Assembly (NCBI GenBank): GCA_022482495.1
Contig: JAKVPA010000003.1
Coordinates: 1 to 64,000 of the forward strand
Source: Sphaerochaeta sp.
GTDB lineage: Bacteria > Spirochaetota > Spirochaetia > Sphaerochaetales > Sphaerochaetaceae
Direction of reading: 5' to 3'
Length of the DNA: 64,000 nt
In this document: positions 1 to 10,094 of the stretch, in pieces
How the letters are laid out: each line of letters starts with the position of its first letter
Numbering within the stretch: the first letter of the stretch is position 1
Position numbers and translations under genes: made by a program
The notes under the pieces: generated by a model
What the model was told of the DNA's origin: nothing
Databases searched by the model: none
What the model saw: only the letters and a program-made list of their open reading frames with translations

Positions 1-447
1 CATGCTCTGGAAAGGAATAGTTTTCTCCATCAGTTATAAAAGTCGTGGGAAAATCCGAAGTAACATGATGAATGACTGAGGCATCTTGTGCTTGTTGGGA
101 AGTCCTCCATTCTTTTACACCAAGGTATTGTCTTGCGATAGCTTCCAGTGCTTTTGACAAAGAAGTGTTCTGCCCCATACTGTCAAATTTTGTAATATCA
201 TAGGGACCACAAAACAAAAGCGCTCCACGTAACGCTTTTTTGTCAGCGACTTGAGGTAGGTTTGTCCTTTGCGCATATTCAGATGAAGTCTGTGCCACAA
301 GGAACTGAGCCGCAATTTGCGCACCAGCAGAATCACCACCAACAAATATTCTCTGAGGATCAATACCGAATCTTTCCGCATTCTCCAAAAGAAATTGATA
401 GGCCTTTGCCGTTTGAAGAACCGGTGTGGGATATTGTGCGTCAGGCG
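1..447 (-). pseudogene. C-terminal part of IS-interrupted alpha/beta-hydrolase (esterase)
   Basis: This is the distal half of the esterase whose N-terminus lies at 1804-2195. Read on the minus strand from base 445 it stays open to the window edge and carries the nucleophile elbow GGDSAGAQIAAQ (Ser in G-D-S-A-G) and a following CGPYD segment, as in the hormone-sensitive-lipase/acetyl-esterase type of alpha/beta-hydrolase. It has no start codon of its own. Joined to the upstream half after removal of the insertion sequence and one 9-bp target copy, the reading is INYQVAPDAQYPTPVLQTAK, which is the expected continuous family sequence. The catalytic Asp and His must lie beyond the left edge. The gene is inactivated by the insertion. 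Confidence 0.85.
439..447. repeat. Target-site duplication, left copy (CGTCAGGCG)
   Basis: Nine-base direct repeat identical to 1804-1812, immediately outside the IS. Eight- or nine-base duplications are usual for IS256-family insertions. Removing one copy plus the IS restores the esterase frame exactly. Confidence 0.85.
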
Positions 448-1803
448 GCCTGTGTCCAGACATGTTCGCAATTTCATGTTGAATAAGTCATGAGAAGCCA
501 CATGCATTATGCAACCTCTTCCAATTTCAATCTCTGTTCAGTCAACGACTGGACACTCACATATGCTCTTTCCGATTGCCACTCCTCCTCATACTCGATG
601 AGGTAGGTGGTGATCAATCGGATGTATGAATCCTTGTTTGGAAAGATACCCTACAACCTTCGAACGTCTACGAATCTCTCGGTTCAATCGCTCCAGGGTG
701 TTGGTGGAGGATATCTTGCGATGGTCGATCTGGTCGAACCGATAGAATTGCAAAGAATCCTCCAATCCCTCTTCCAGGCAGCGGATTGCTTCAGGAAATT
801 GTTTTTCATAGGATTCCATGAATGACTGGGCATAAGAGCGGGCTTGCTTTTCATCAGGTTGCAGCCAGATGTGCTTCAGCTGCTTGGCAAAGCTATCCTT
901 ATGACGATGTCCCACATATGCAAGAATATTGCGCATGAAATGAACTTTGCAGCGTTGCCATGATGTTCCTATGAACTCTTTCCTGATAGCTGCCTGTAGG
1001 CCCTTGTGAGCATCACTGATACACAACCAGACCCGTTTGACTCCACGGTCTTTCAGATTCTGGAACAAGATACGATACGTTTCTTCAGATTCGTTATGCA
1101 TCGGTTCTACAGCGAGAATCTGGGCAGTACCATCAAGAGTGACCCCTTTTACTACAAGTACCGCCATACTCACTACATGGCCGTTCTCCCGGATCTTCTC
1201 GTATAAGGCGTCAATCCAAAGGATAGGATATTCCGCTTGGAGAGAACGATTCCTGAATTCCTCGACCATCGCATCCAGTTCCTTGTTCACTTCTGATACC
1301 TGTGATGCAGAAATCTGTTCGATACCCATGCTCTTGGCAAGCCGTTCGATTTTCCGTGTAGAGATGCCACTTACCCAAGCTTCCTGGATAATCTGCATCA
1401 GAGCCTGTTCGCTACGCTTCTTCGCTGTCACAAAGAAGGGTATATACCCACCTTTACGTAATTTCGGGATGGTCAGATACATCGTACCCATCCGGGTATC
1501 GAATCTTCGAACCCGAGTGCCACTGAGATGTGTGGTTCGTTCTGTACTGTGTTCGCCTTTTTGGGCTCCTACTTTGTTGGCCACCTCAATCTCCATGAAC
1601 TTTTCGGTGATCCACTGCAACATGCTCAGCATCGGATCCTCTTCAGTGATAAACGACAGTAGCTTTTTCTCCAGCTCTTTGGTAACATTTGAGTCGGTCA
1701 TGAGATGTTTTCCCTCCTAGTTTTGTTTGGTTACTTACTAGTATGGGTCTTCTCATGACCAATTTCAATCTACTGTCAAATTGCGAACTTAAGTATACGT
1801 GAT
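448..1803 (-). mobile_element. IS256-family insertion sequence, 1356 bp
   Basis: The element holds one transposase gene. Subterminal inverted repeats are visible: GTTCGCAATTT at 464-474 against its complement at 1778-1788, and GTCATGAGAAG at 487-497 against its complement at 1749-1759. The 15-16 bases outside the outer repeat match each other poorly, so the tips are placed from the flanking 9-bp duplication and from exact restoration of the interrupted esterase frame. Target duplication length and transposase type agree with the IS256 family. Whether it can still move depends on whether the transposase frameshift is real. Confidence 0.85.
507..1701 (-). CDS. IS256-family transposase (frameshifted near the C-terminus)
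   Basis: DDE transposase of the IS256/mutator type. The first acid is in ILWIDALYEKIR, the second in LCISDAHKGLQAA and the Glu in NTLERLNREIRRR, with the usual CKVHFMRN segment between. The uninterrupted frame ends early, at 589, with a non-family tail after IRRRSKVVGYLS. Dropping one base in the GGAAAG stretch at 640-645 continues it as PNKDSYIRLITTYLIEYEEE to a stop at 507, the normal family C-terminus, giving about 397 residues. The start at 1701 follows a purine-rich GGGAGGAAAA. Either the copy is dead or a base has been miscalled. Confidence 0.85.
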
Positions 1804-1812
1804 CGTCAGGCG
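1804..1812. repeat. Target-site duplication, right copy (CGTCAGGCG)
   Basis: Second copy of the 9-bp direct repeat at 439-447, directly abutting the other end of the insertion sequence and lying inside the esterase codons for A-P-D. Confidence 0.85.
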
Positions 1813-2195
1813 CAACCTGATAATTGATGGTCGCGGTAACAAAACCACGATCAGCCAACATTACCATATATGGCACGGTCTCTTCTTTTGATCCCGTGAT
1901 GAAAGCCCCACCGTGTACCCAAAGAATCAAAGGAAGCTTTTCCTCTGTATTCTTTGGCCGGTACACATCCAGTATTTCATTTTTCTTCGGATTTCCATAT
2001 GGTTGATCTACCCATCCGGTTACACGAGAACGGATCTCATCATAATCATCCGGCAGCACTACAGGACTGCTTTTCGTAAAATACCGCGCAATCGCTCTGA
2101 TGATCATCCCATCGGTTACACAACCACCCAAAATAAACATAAAAAACGGAACAAAGCAAAACCAAAACAAGATGGAAACGTTGTGTTTGTTTCAT
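1804..2195 (-). pseudogene. N-terminal part of IS-interrupted lipoprotein esterase
   Basis: Encodes the first part of an alpha/beta-hydrolase, with the oxyanion-hole motif HGGAF in LILWVHGGAFITGSKEE and a strand INYQVAPD cut by the IS. I place the start at 2195, where ATG gives MKQTQRFHLVLVLLCSVF and, after dropping one base in the A6 run at 2141-2146, MFILGGCVTDG. Together these make a textbook lipoprotein signal ending in the lipobox LGGC. As written the frame only opens at a TTG at 2170. The ATG has no Shine-Dalgarno but sits six bases after a -10 hexamer. An envelope-anchored esterase acting on an unknown acyl ester is inferred. Confidence 0.75.
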
Positions 2196-2201
2196 GCACA
2201 C

Positions 2202-2230
2202 ATTAACGCACAACAGTACAGACTTATCAA
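2202..2230 (-). promoter_or_regulatory. Leaderless-type promoter of the esterase
   Basis: On the minus strand TTGATA (2230-2225), 17 bases, GTTAAT (2207-2202), six bases, then ATG at 2195. The spacing puts the transcription start at or within a base or two of the ATG. Confidence 0.6.
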
Positions 2231-2244
2231 GATTACGACAACGA

Positions 2245-2276
2245 AAAAGAGGTCATGCCAGAGACACAACCTCTTT
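2245..2276 (-). terminator. Intrinsic terminator of the ilv-leu operon
   Basis: Eight-base stem AAAGAGGT / ACCTCTTT with a 15-base loop, followed on the minus strand by TTC and a T-rich stretch, about 33 bases after the ilvB stop codon. Confidence 0.7.
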
Positions 2277-2308
2277 CTCAGGTACGTAATTCTTTTGAAA
2301 ACTTCAGG

Positions 2309-3991
2309 TTACTCTCCAGAAACCTCCACGCCCATCATGTTCTCGATCGGTGTTCCTGGGGCAGCCATCGGATACACCTTGTCATCCAACGGAATCTGGC
2401 AATCCAAAATCACCGGTTTGCCCAGTGCCAACGCTTTCTTGATGATAGGCTTGGGATCATCCTCAACCCCGATACGGAATCCTTCCGCGCCATACGCGCG
2501 AGCCAAACCAATCCAGTCGATCGGCGTATCAAGCGTCGTCTCACTGTACCGCCCCTGATAGAACAACGTCTGCCATTGCCGAACATTCCCCAGCGCGTGG
2601 TTATCCATCAACACAATGATGATGGGAAGCTGGTATCTGACGGCGGTAGTTAGCTCATTACTGTTCATCCGCAAGCAACCATCACCGGCGATATTGAACA
2701 CCCTGCTTTTGGGATTCGCCAATTGCGTACCGATCGCGGCGCCCGTCCCATATCCCATCGTTCCCAACCCACCACTGGTCAGGAAGTGCCGAGGCTGTTC
2801 ATGCTCCAGGAACATCGCGGACCACAGTTGGTTCTGCCCTACCTCCGTCGTGACGAAGTCCTCAGGTTTCAGACACGCCTGAACCGCCTCGAGAATCTCC
2901 CTGGGCCGCTTTGAGTCGGGATTTTGTCGTACTGGATACTTTTTCTTGTATCCCGCGACCGTTTCCATCCATGGCTGATGACTGCAAGGTTTCTTCTCTA
3001 GCTCCTTATTGAGCTTTTCCAAAACCAACCCGGCATCCCCGGCCAAATGGCAGAACGTCTTCACATTCTTGTCAAACTCAGCGGAATCCACATCGATCTG
3101 GATGATCTTCGCTCCATGGGCGAAATTTGAAGCCTTCCCGATGACACGATCGGAAAAACGAGCGCCGATGGACACCAAAAGATCACATCCGGAAACCGTA
3201 ATATTGGAAACCTTGGTGCCATGCATTCCGACCATCCCCGTGCAACGCGGGCTTTTTGTCGAAATCGCGCCCGCTCCCATCATGGAGAAACACGCCGGAC
3301 TATCCAACAGGTCCAGAAAACGTCTGACCTGCTCAGACGCGTTGCTGCTGATCACCCCACCTCCGATGTAGCACATCGGACGTTTGGACTCATACAGCAA
3401 CTTCAATGCAAGATCGAACTGGTTGGGGTTCAACCGTTTTCCATACCGATGGATGGGTTCCGGTTCCTTCCGCTCATACCCGAACGTCGATGTCATCACA
3501 TCTTTTGTGACATCCACCAACACAGGGCCGGGACGACCAGAACGAGCGATATGAAACGCGTTCCGTATCGTAGCAGCCAGTTCCGCGATGTCCTTGACGA
3601 TATAATTATGCTTGGTGATCGGCATGGTGATCCCGGTGATATCCACCTCCTGGAATGCGTCACGCCCAAGCAGATTGAGCGGAACGTTTCCCGTGATGGC
3701 AACCATCGGGACGCTGTCCATGTACGCAGTAGCGATTCCCGTCACCAGATTGGTGGCGCCAGGACCACTGGTGGCGATGCAGACACCAACCTTGCCGGTA
3801 GACCGTGCATATCCATCCGCCGCGTGGCTTGCTCCTTGTTCATGCGCAGTAAGAATATGCCGTATTCGGCTCTTATTTTGGTATAATGCATCATACAGAG
3901 GGAGTACGGTACCTCCGGGATACCCGAAGACCGTATTCACTCCCTGCTCTACCAAGCACTCGATGATGATTTGGGCACCGGTGATTTCCAT
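2309..3991 (-). CDS. ilvB: Acetolactate synthase, large (catalytic) subunit
   Basis: ThDP/FAD enzyme that condenses two pyruvates to 2-acetolactate (Val, Leu) or pyruvate with 2-oxobutyrate (Ile). At 560 residues it is full length: an N-terminal ThDP-binding PYR domain with the activating Glu in LTAHEQGASHAADGYAR, a central domain, and a C-terminal PP domain with the ThDP-Mg motif GDGCLRMNSNELTTAV and LMDN. Start chosen at ATG 3991 (MEITGAQI): AAGGAG lies just upstream, spanning the end of ilvD, and the longer in-frame extension is not family sequence. It is the last gene of the operon; the regulatory subunit ilvN is the first, about 9 kb upstream. Confidence 0.95.
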   Translation of the reverse strand: MEITGAQIIIECLVEQGVNTVFGYPGGTVLPLYDALYQNKSRIRHILTAHEQGASHAADGYARSTGKVGVCIATSGPGATNLVTGIATAYMDSVPMVAITGNVPLNLLGRDAFQEVDITGITMPITKHNYIVKDIAELAATIRNAFHIARSGRPGPVLVDVTKDVMTSTFGYERKEPEPIHRYGKRLNPNQFDLALKLLYESKRPMCYIGGGVISSNASEQVRRFLDLLDSPACFSMMGAGAISTKSPRCTGMVGMHGTKVSNITVSGCDLLVSIGARFSDRVIGKASNFAHGAKIIQIDVDSAEFDKNVKTFCHLAGDAGLVLEKLNKELEKKPCSHQPWMETVAGYKKKYPVRQNPDSKRPREILEAVQACLKPEDFVTTEVGQNQLWSAMFLEHEQPRHFLTSGGLGTMGYGTGAAIGTQLANPKSRVFNIAGDGCLRMNSNELTTAVRYQLPIIIVLMDNHALGNVRQWQTLFYQGRYSETTLDTPIDWIGLARAYGAEGFRIGVEDDPKPIIKKALALGKPVILDCQIPLDDKVYPMAAPGTPIENMMGVEVSGE

Positions 3992-3993
3992 GC

Positions 3994-5673
3994 TTACTCC
4001 TTGAACACTGCTCCAGTCGAAGCGCTGGTCACCAGTTTGGCGTACCGCGCCAGATAGCCGGTGGTGATCGGACACGGCTTCTTCTTCCAATTCTTCTTCC
4101 GTTCGGCAAGCGTCTTCTCATCGACAAGCAATTCCAGTTTCCCTTCCGTGATGTCGATCAGGATCTGGTCCCCTTCCTGGACGAACGCGATCGGGCCACC
4201 CTCGGCCGCTTCCGGACTGACATGTCCGATGGACGCGCCACGGGTCGCTCCGCTGAACCGACCGTCGGTGATCAACGCGACGCATTTGTCCAGCCCCATG
4301 CCGGCAATCTCACTGGTCGGTGCGAGCATCTCCCGCATTCCAGGACCACCTTTGGGTCCTTCATAGCGGATGACCACCACGTCATTGGGATGAATTTGTT
4401 TGCCAAGGATCGCCTTGGTGACCTCTTCCTCACTCTCAAACACCCGCGCGGGCCCTTGGTGGCGCAGCATCTCCGGGGCGACGGCGGCACGTTTGACCAC
4501 TGCTCCATCCGGTGCGAGATTGCCACGAAGGACAGCGATGCCACCGGTGACGCTGTATGGGTTGTCGAATGGTCTGATGACTTCGGTGTCATAGTTCTTC
4601 GCGTCCGCATACTGCTCTCCAATGGTTTTCCCGGATACGGTCTGGGCGTCCGTGTACAACAGATGCCCTTTGTCCAGCTCCTTCATCACCGCCATGACTC
4701 CGCCAGCCATGTTCAGATCCTCCATATGGTCTTTTCCCGCGGGGGCCAGATGGCAGAGGTTCGGCGTATGGCTGGAAATCTCATTGGCCATGAAGATGTC
4801 CAGCTTGATGCCGGCTTCATGGGCGATGGCAGGCAGGTGCAACATGGTGTTGGTGGAGCACCCCAGCGCCATATCCACCGTCAAAGCGTTGTGGAACGCC
4901 TTTTCCGTCATGATGTCCCGAGGGCGTACATTCCGCTTCAGGACATCCATCACGGCGTACCCGGCTTTTTTCGCAAGCCGCTCACGAGCGGAATACACGG
5001 CGGGAATCGTCCCGTTTCCGGGAAGCGCGATTCCGACGGCCTCGCACAAGCAGTTCATGCTGTTCGCCGTGTACATGCCGCTGCAGGAACCACAAGTCGG
5101 ACAGCAGGCATCCTCCCAGGCGCGCACCCCTGCCTCATCCAATGTTCCGGCGGTATACTTGCCCACCGCCTCGAACATCGTCGAGAGACTCATGCCACGC
5201 TTGTCCCCACCAGGAACATGGCCGGCAAGCATCGGGCCACCGGAAACAAAGACACAGGGGATGTTCAGCCGAAGGGCAGCCATCAACATGCCAGGGACGA
5301 TCTTGTCGCAGTTCGGGACAAACACCAAGGCGTCAAACGGATGGGCCTTTGCCATGATCTCGATGCTGTCGGCGATCAACTCACGGGAACAGAGGGAGTA
5401 TTTCATGCCGGTATGCCCCATGGCGATGCCATCACACACACCGATGGTCGGGATGGCCACCGGATTTCCACCCGCTTCCCGGACGCCGGCTTTCACCGCG
5501 TCCACGATTCTGCGAAGCCCCACATGACCGGGAATGATCTCATTGGTGGAATCAACAATGCCGATCATCGGCATGGCAAGCTCTTCCTCCGTCCAGCCGA
5601 GGGCCTTCATCAATGAACGATGGGGAGCGCGCTGCACCCCCTGGGTGACGATATGTGAACGTAATTCTTCCAT
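3994..5673 (-). CDS. ilvD: Dihydroxy-acid dehydratase
   Basis: Iron-sulfur dehydratase converting 2,3-dihydroxy-isovalerate and -methylvalerate to the 2-keto acids of Val and Ile. The 559-residue protein has the cluster/metal cysteines in NCDKIVPG and [20 protein letters not shown], and GCSTNT further on. Start set at ATG 5673 (MEELRSH), two bases after the leuB stop, with GGAGG nine bases upstream; a TTG two codons earlier is less likely. Two bases separate its stop from the ilvB ATG, so translation is tightly coupled. Confidence 0.95.
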   Translation of the reverse strand: MEELRSHIVTQGVQRAPHRSLMKALGWTEEELAMPMIGIVDSTNEIIPGHVGLRRIVDAVKAGVREAGGNPVAIPTIGVCDGIAMGHTGMKYSLCSRELIADSIEIMAKAHPFDALVFVPNCDKIVPGMLMAALRLNIPCVFVSGGPMLAGHVPGGDKRGMSLSTMFEAVGKYTAGTLDEAGVRAWEDACCPTCGSCSGMYTANSMNCLCEAVGIALPGNGTIPAVYSARERLAKKAGYAVMDVLKRNVRPRDIMTEKAFHNALTVDMALGCSTNTMLHLPAIAHEAGIKLDIFMANEISSHTPNLCHLAPAGKDHMEDLNMAGGVMAVMKELDKGHLLYTDAQTVSGKTIGEQYADAKNYDTEVIRPFDNPYSVTGGIAVLRGNLAPDGAVVKRAAVAPEMLRHQGPARVFESEEEVTKAILGKQIHPNDVVVIRYEGPKGGPGMREMLAPTSEIAGMGLDKCVALITDGRFSGATRGASIGHVSPEAAEGGPIAFVQEGDQILIDITEGKLELLVDEKTLAERKKNWKKKPCPITTGYLARYAKLVTSASTGAVFKE

Positions 5674-5675
5674 GA

Positions 5676-6734
5676 TCAAATCCTCCGGGCGACCTGATCG
5701 CCCATTTCCTTTGTACCGACCTTTTGCATTCCGTCGGTGTAGATATCACTGGTACGGTAACCAGCGTCCAAGGTCTCTCCCACGGCGCGCTCGATGGCGG
5801 CCGCTTCCTGCTCCAGACCGAACGAATAGCGCAGCATCATTGCCACGGACAGAATCGTGGCAAGGGGATTGGCGATGTTCTTGCCCGCGATGTCAGGGGC
5901 GGATCCATGGATCGGCTCATACATTCCACGGGAACCTTCCCCCAGGGAAGCGGACGGCAACATTCCGATGGAACCGGTGATCTGGCTTGCCTCGTCGGAG
6001 AGAATGTCTCCGAACATGTTGCACGTGACGATCACGTCAAACTGCTTGGGATTGCGGACTAACTGCATTGAGGCATTATCCACGTACAGATGGTTCACCG
6101 CCACCTCGGGATACTCCGGCGCGATGTTCTCCACGATGGAGCGCCACAGCTGGCTGGAAGCAAGGATGTTCGCCTTGTCCACCGACGTGAGCCGTTTCTG
6201 GCGCTTCATGGCGATCTCGAATCCCTTGCGGACGATCCGCTCGATCTCATAGCGATGGTATTCCATCGTGTCGAACGCGCCATCTTCCGTCGTACCACGC
6301 TTTCCGAAGTAAATGCCCCCGGTCAGCTCCCGTACCACCATCACATCCAGACCGTCCCCGATGATCTCATCCTTCAAGGGAGATGCGTGCCGTAATTGGG
6401 GATACATCATCGCCGGGCGCAGATTGCAGAACAATCCAAGACCTTTGCGCAGTCCGAGCAACGCTTTTTCCGGACGGATGGAAGGATCGACATGATCCCA
6501 TTTGGGGCCGCCCACCGCGCCGAGCAAGACACTGTCGCTGGCTTTGCACGCGGCAAGCGTCTCATCGGTCATCGGCACGCCGTACCGATCGATGGAGCAA
6601 CCTCCCAACAGGTAGGATTCACAGACAAACTCATGGCCGTAGGCTTTCCCGACGGCATGCAGTACTTTTACCGCTTCCCCAACCACATCCGGACCAATGC
6701 CGTCTCCCGGCACCAGGGCGATGACTTTTTTCAT
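5676..6734 (-). CDS. leuB: 3-isopropylmalate dehydrogenase
   Basis: NAD-dependent oxidative decarboxylation of 3-isopropylmalate in leucine synthesis; in this operon it should also act on the 3-methylmalate made through cimA and LeuCD. The 352-residue protein opens with [17 protein letters not shown] and carries the metal/substrate segment [19 protein letters not shown] and [19 protein letters not shown]. Its ATG overlaps the leuD stop (ATGA). Confidence 0.95.
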   Translation of the reverse strand: MKKVIALVPGDGIGPDVVGEAVKVLHAVGKAYGHEFVCESYLLGGCSIDRYGVPMTDETLAACKASDSVLLGAVGGPKWDHVDPSIRPEKALLGLRKGLGLFCNLRPAMMYPQLRHASPLKDEIIGDGLDVMVVRELTGGIYFGKRGTTEDGAFDTMEYHRYEIERIVRKGFEIAMKRQKRLTSVDKANILASSQLWRSIVENIAPEYPEVAVNHLYVDNASMQLVRNPKQFDVIVTCNMFGDILSDEASQITGSIGMLPSASLGEGSRGMYEPIHGSAPDIAGKNIANPLATILSVAMMLRYSFGLEQEAAAIERAVGETLDAGYRTSDIYTDGMQKVGTKEMGDQVARRI

Positions 6735-7225
6735 TTCCCTGCCTCCTTGCGCATGTAACCGGCCAGTCCGCCGGCAGCGATCAGATCCTGCATGAACGGG
6801 GGGAACGGCTCAGCTGAGTAGCTTTTCCCCGTCGTTTCATCGGTGATCGTCCCGGTGGAAAAGTCCACCTGGACGACATCACCGTCCTTGATGCCATCCA
6901 CCGCTTCCGGGCACTCCAGGATGGGAAGCCCGATGTTCAGGCTGTTGCGGTAGAAAATCCGGGCGAACGTCCGCGCGATGACGCAGGAGACTCCGCTTTC
7001 CTTGATGGCGATCGGGGCGTGCTCCCTGCTGGAACCACATCCGAAGTTCTTGTCCGCCACGATGATGTCTCCCGGTTTCACCCGCCGGATGAACGTCTTG
7101 TCCAGGTCTTCCATACAGTGGGAGGCCAGTTCCTTGGGATCGCTGGTATTCAGATACCGCGCAGGGATGATCACGTCCGTATCGACGTTGTCTCCGTAGC
7201 GGAATACATTTCCTCTTGCTTTCAT
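6731..7225 (-). CDS. leuD: 3-isopropylmalate dehydratase, small subunit
   Basis: Swivelling-domain subunit of isopropylmalate isomerase, partner of LeuC. It has 164 residues, the short (about 165 residue) type, with [13 protein letters not shown] and [15 protein letters not shown], the loop contacting substrate. Start placed at ATG 7225, which shares its A with the leuC stop (TGATG) and has GGAG eight bases upstream; a GTG one codon earlier is possible. Its stop overlaps the leuB start. Confidence 0.95.
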   Translation of the reverse strand: MKARGNVFRYGDNVDTDVIIPARYLNTSDPKELASHCMEDLDKTFIRRVKPGDIIVADKNFGCGSSREHAPIAIKESGVSCVIARTFARIFYRNSLNIGLPILECPEAVDGIKDGDVVQVDFSTGTITDETTGKSYSAEPFPPFMQDLIAAGGLAGYMRKEAGK

Positions 7226-8496
7226 CACGCTTTCTCCTCAATGGTCGTGGGATCGGTCAGGTAACCGGTCACCGCGGATGCCGCCGCGACGGCGGGACTG
7301 GCGAGGTACACCTCACTCTTCACATGCCCCATGCGGCCGACGAAATTCCTGTTGGTGGTGCTCACCGCCCGTTCTCCTTCGGCGAGAATCCCCATGTGAC
7401 CGCCGAGACACGGTCCACAAGTGGGCGTCGAGACGGCGCATCCGGCGTCGACGAAAATATCGAACAGCCCCTCATGCATGGCGTCCTGCCAAATCTTCTG
7501 CGTGGCGGGGATCACGATGCACCGCACTCCATCAGCAACCTTGTGGCCTTTCAGGAGGTGGGCGGCGGCTTCCAGGTCGGAAAGCCTTCCGTTGGTGCAG
7601 GAACCAATGACCACCTGGTCAATCTTCACCCGTGGCATGTCATCGAACGTGTGGGTGTTTTCCGGCAGATGGGGGAACGCCACGGTGCTCTTCAGTTGGG
7701 ACAGGTCAATGTCGTACGTCTTCACGTACACCGCGTCAGGATCGGCGGTGTAAACAACCGGTTTCTTCGCCCCATGAGCCTCCAAATAGGCGATGGTCTG
7801 TTCATCGACCGGAAAGATTCCGTTCTTCGCGCCGGCCTCGATGGCCATGTTGCAGACGGTGAAGCGGTCATCCATCGTCAGGTTGGCAACACCGTCACCG
7901 GCGAACTCCATCGACTCGTACAGCGCGCCGTCCACCCCGATCATTCCGATGATGTGGAGGATCAGATCCTTGCCGGACACATACTTGCCCATTTTTCCAT
8001 GCAGGTTGAACTTCAGCGCCGCCGGCACCTTGAACCAATCCTTCCCCCAGCTCATGCCACAGGCCATGTCCGTCGATCCGACGCCGGTGGAGAACGCCCC
8101 CACCGCGCCATACGTGCAGGTGTGGCTGTCCGCGCCGATGATCAGATCCCCGGCGGTGACCAACCCCTGTTCCGGCAGCAAGGCATGCTCGATCCCCACC
8201 CGTCCCACTTCGTAGTAATGGGAGATTTGCTGGTCAGCGGCAAACTGCCTGAGGCATTTGCACTGTTCCGCAGCCTTGATGTCCTTGTTCGGCGTGAAGT
8301 GGTCGGGGACCAGCGCGACGCGGTCCTTGTCAAACACCTTCTCCTTGCCGAACTTGGGGAACTCACGGATAGCTACAGGACTGGTGATGTCATTTCCCAG
8401 CACAAGATCCAGGTTCGCCATCACCAGCTGTCCCGCATGTACGCCATCCAGTCCCGCGTGATGGGCGAGAATCTTCTGTGTCATTGTCATTCCCAT
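7225..8496 (-). CDS. leuC: 3-isopropylmalate dehydratase, large subunit
   Basis: Aconitase-family [4Fe-4S] subunit of isopropylmalate isomerase. At 423 residues it is the shorter bacterial/archaeal-type LeuC. Cluster cysteines are visible in [13 protein letters not shown] and [13 protein letters not shown]; substrate-site [21 protein letters not shown] is intact. Start at ATG 8496 ([15 protein letters not shown]) with GGAGGAG ten bases upstream, one base after the cimA stop. It should serve both the isopropylmalate and the citramalate branches. Confidence 0.95.
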   Translation of the reverse strand: MGMTMTQKILAHHAGLDGVHAGQLVMANLDLVLGNDITSPVAIREFPKFGKEKVFDKDRVALVPDHFTPNKDIKAAEQCKCLRQFAADQQISHYYEVGRVGIEHALLPEQGLVTAGDLIIGADSHTCTYGAVGAFSTGVGSTDMACGMSWGKDWFKVPAALKFNLHGKMGKYVSGKDLILHIIGMIGVDGALYESMEFAGDGVANLTMDDRFTVCNMAIEAGAKNGIFPVDEQTIAYLEAHGAKKPVVYTADPDAVYVKTYDIDLSQLKSTVAFPHLPENTHTFDDMPRVKIDQVVIGSCTNGRLSDLEAAAHLLKGHKVADGVRCIVIPATQKIWQDAMHEGLFDIFVDAGCAVSTPTCGPCLGGHMGILAEGERAVSTTNRNFVGRMGHVKSEVYLASPAVAAASAVTGYLTDPTTIEEKA

Positions 8497-8497
8497 G

Positions 8498-10094
8498 TTA
8501 TTTCGCTCCTCCGATGCTTTCCACACCGTTCTTGATCAAATAGTATTCAATGCTGTCCACCAAAGCGAGCCAGCTCGCCTCGATGATGTCTTTGCTTACG
8601 CCAATGGTCGACCAGCTCTCCTTGCCGTCCGTCGACTCGATCAAAACCCTGACTTTCGAAGCGGTCGCCTCGGAAGCGGAGAGCACCCTTACCTTGTAAT
8701 CCGTCAGGTGGACGGTCTTCAGCGTCGGATAGAACGGCTCCAAGACTTTCCGGAGCGCCTTGTCCAACGCGTTCACCGGACCTTCCCCTTCCGCCGCAGT
8801 GATCGCGGGAGTGTTTCCCCACCAGCACCTTCACCACGGCGTCATGGCTGTAGCCGCTGTTCGGGTCGGCGTACGGCAGGCTCCCGATGGTCTGGTAATG
8901 CACCAGCGAAAAGAAGGGATGGTAGGCGGCCAAGTGACGCCGGATGACCAGATCGAACGAGCTCTCCGCGCCTTCAAACTGATATCCGTCCGCTTCCCGG
9001 CGCTTGAGGAGATCCATCAGCGCGATGATCTGTGGATCATCCTTCTTCGAGCCGGGAAGCACCGTCCGGATACGATCCAGCATCAACGCGCGCCCGGCAA
9101 CCTCGCTCATCAGCAACCGACGCTCGTTCCCCACGGAGGATGGCTCGACATGTTCGTAGGCAAGCGGGTTCTTTTTCACCCCGTCGATGTGCATGCCGCC
9201 CTTGTGGGCGAACGCCGAAGCGCCGACATACGGCATGGAGTGAGGGATGGCCACGTTGCTGATCTCCGCCACTTTCCTGCAGACGGGGGTCAACCGGGTA
9301 AGGCGCTCCCCTCCGGTACATTCCATCCCTTTCTTCAGGACCAGATCCGCCATGATGGTGGACAGGCATGCGTTGCCACACCGCTCTCCGTAGCCCAACA
9401 GCGTTCCCTGGACCTGGACCGCGCCGGCATCCACTGCCGCCAGGCTGTTCGCCACGGCGCACCCGCTGTCGTCATGGGCATGGATGCCGATGGGGCAGGA
9501 AAACGTCTCCGTCACCGCTTTGGTCACGCGTCCCACCACATCCGGCAGCATCCCTCCCCTGGTCTCGCAGAGCACCAGCGCCTCCACTCCGGCTTCCCGG
9601 GCGACGCGCAGACATTCCATCGCGTAGGCGGGATCCGCCTGATAGCCATCGAAGAAATGCTCGGCGTCAAAGAACACCTTCCGTCCTTTCCCCACAAGAT
9701 ACGCCACAGAGTCCCTGATCATCTCCAGGTTTTCCGCTTTGGTGGCATGGAGGATTTCGGAGACCTGGAACGTCCAGGTTTTGCCGAAGACCGCCACATA
9801 CTCCGTCTCCGCCTCAAGCAACGCGTTGAGGTTGGCATCCTGCTCGGCCGTCTTTCCCTTGCGACGGGTGGAACCGAAGGCGACGAGACGGGCGTGATTG
9901 AGGCGTAACTCCTTGGCAGCCCGGAAAAACTCCTGGTCCTTGGCGTTGCTTCCCGGGTTTCCCGCCTCAACGAAGGCGATCCCCAGCTCGTCCAGCGCGC
10001 GGGTGATCTTCAGCTTGTCCTCGACGGAAAAACTGATGCCCTCGCCTTGGCTGCCGTCGCGCAGGGTGGAATCGTACAGGTCAATCGTGCGCAT
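8498..10094 (-). CDS. cimA: (R)-citramalate synthase (one-base frameshift)
   Basis: Condenses acetyl-CoA with pyruvate to citramalate, the threonine-independent route to 2-oxobutyrate and isoleucine. HMGL-like barrel with [12 protein letters not shown] and [14 protein letters not shown], then a C-terminal LeuA-type regulatory domain. The frame breaks at the C4 run 8817-8820: removing one base joins ...[10 protein letters not shown] to [21 protein letters not shown] and on to VESIGGAK with the stop at 8498, about 531 residues. As written, the main frame runs on into unrelated sequence. The ATG at 10094 lies 14 bases inside the end of leuA. The missing C-terminus would be the allosteric domain, so a real mutant might be feedback-insensitive rather than dead; sequencing error is more likely. 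Confidence 0.9.

Noticed and set aside
1037-1720. Long plus-strand ORF across the transposase
   Set aside because: Antisense shadow of the IS256 transposase; no family resemblance and no start signal.
5142-5616. Large plus-strand ORFs over ilvD, leuC, leuA and other operon genes
   Set aside because: Opposite-strand shadows typical of GC-rich coding DNA; the minus-strand genes have full conserved motifs.
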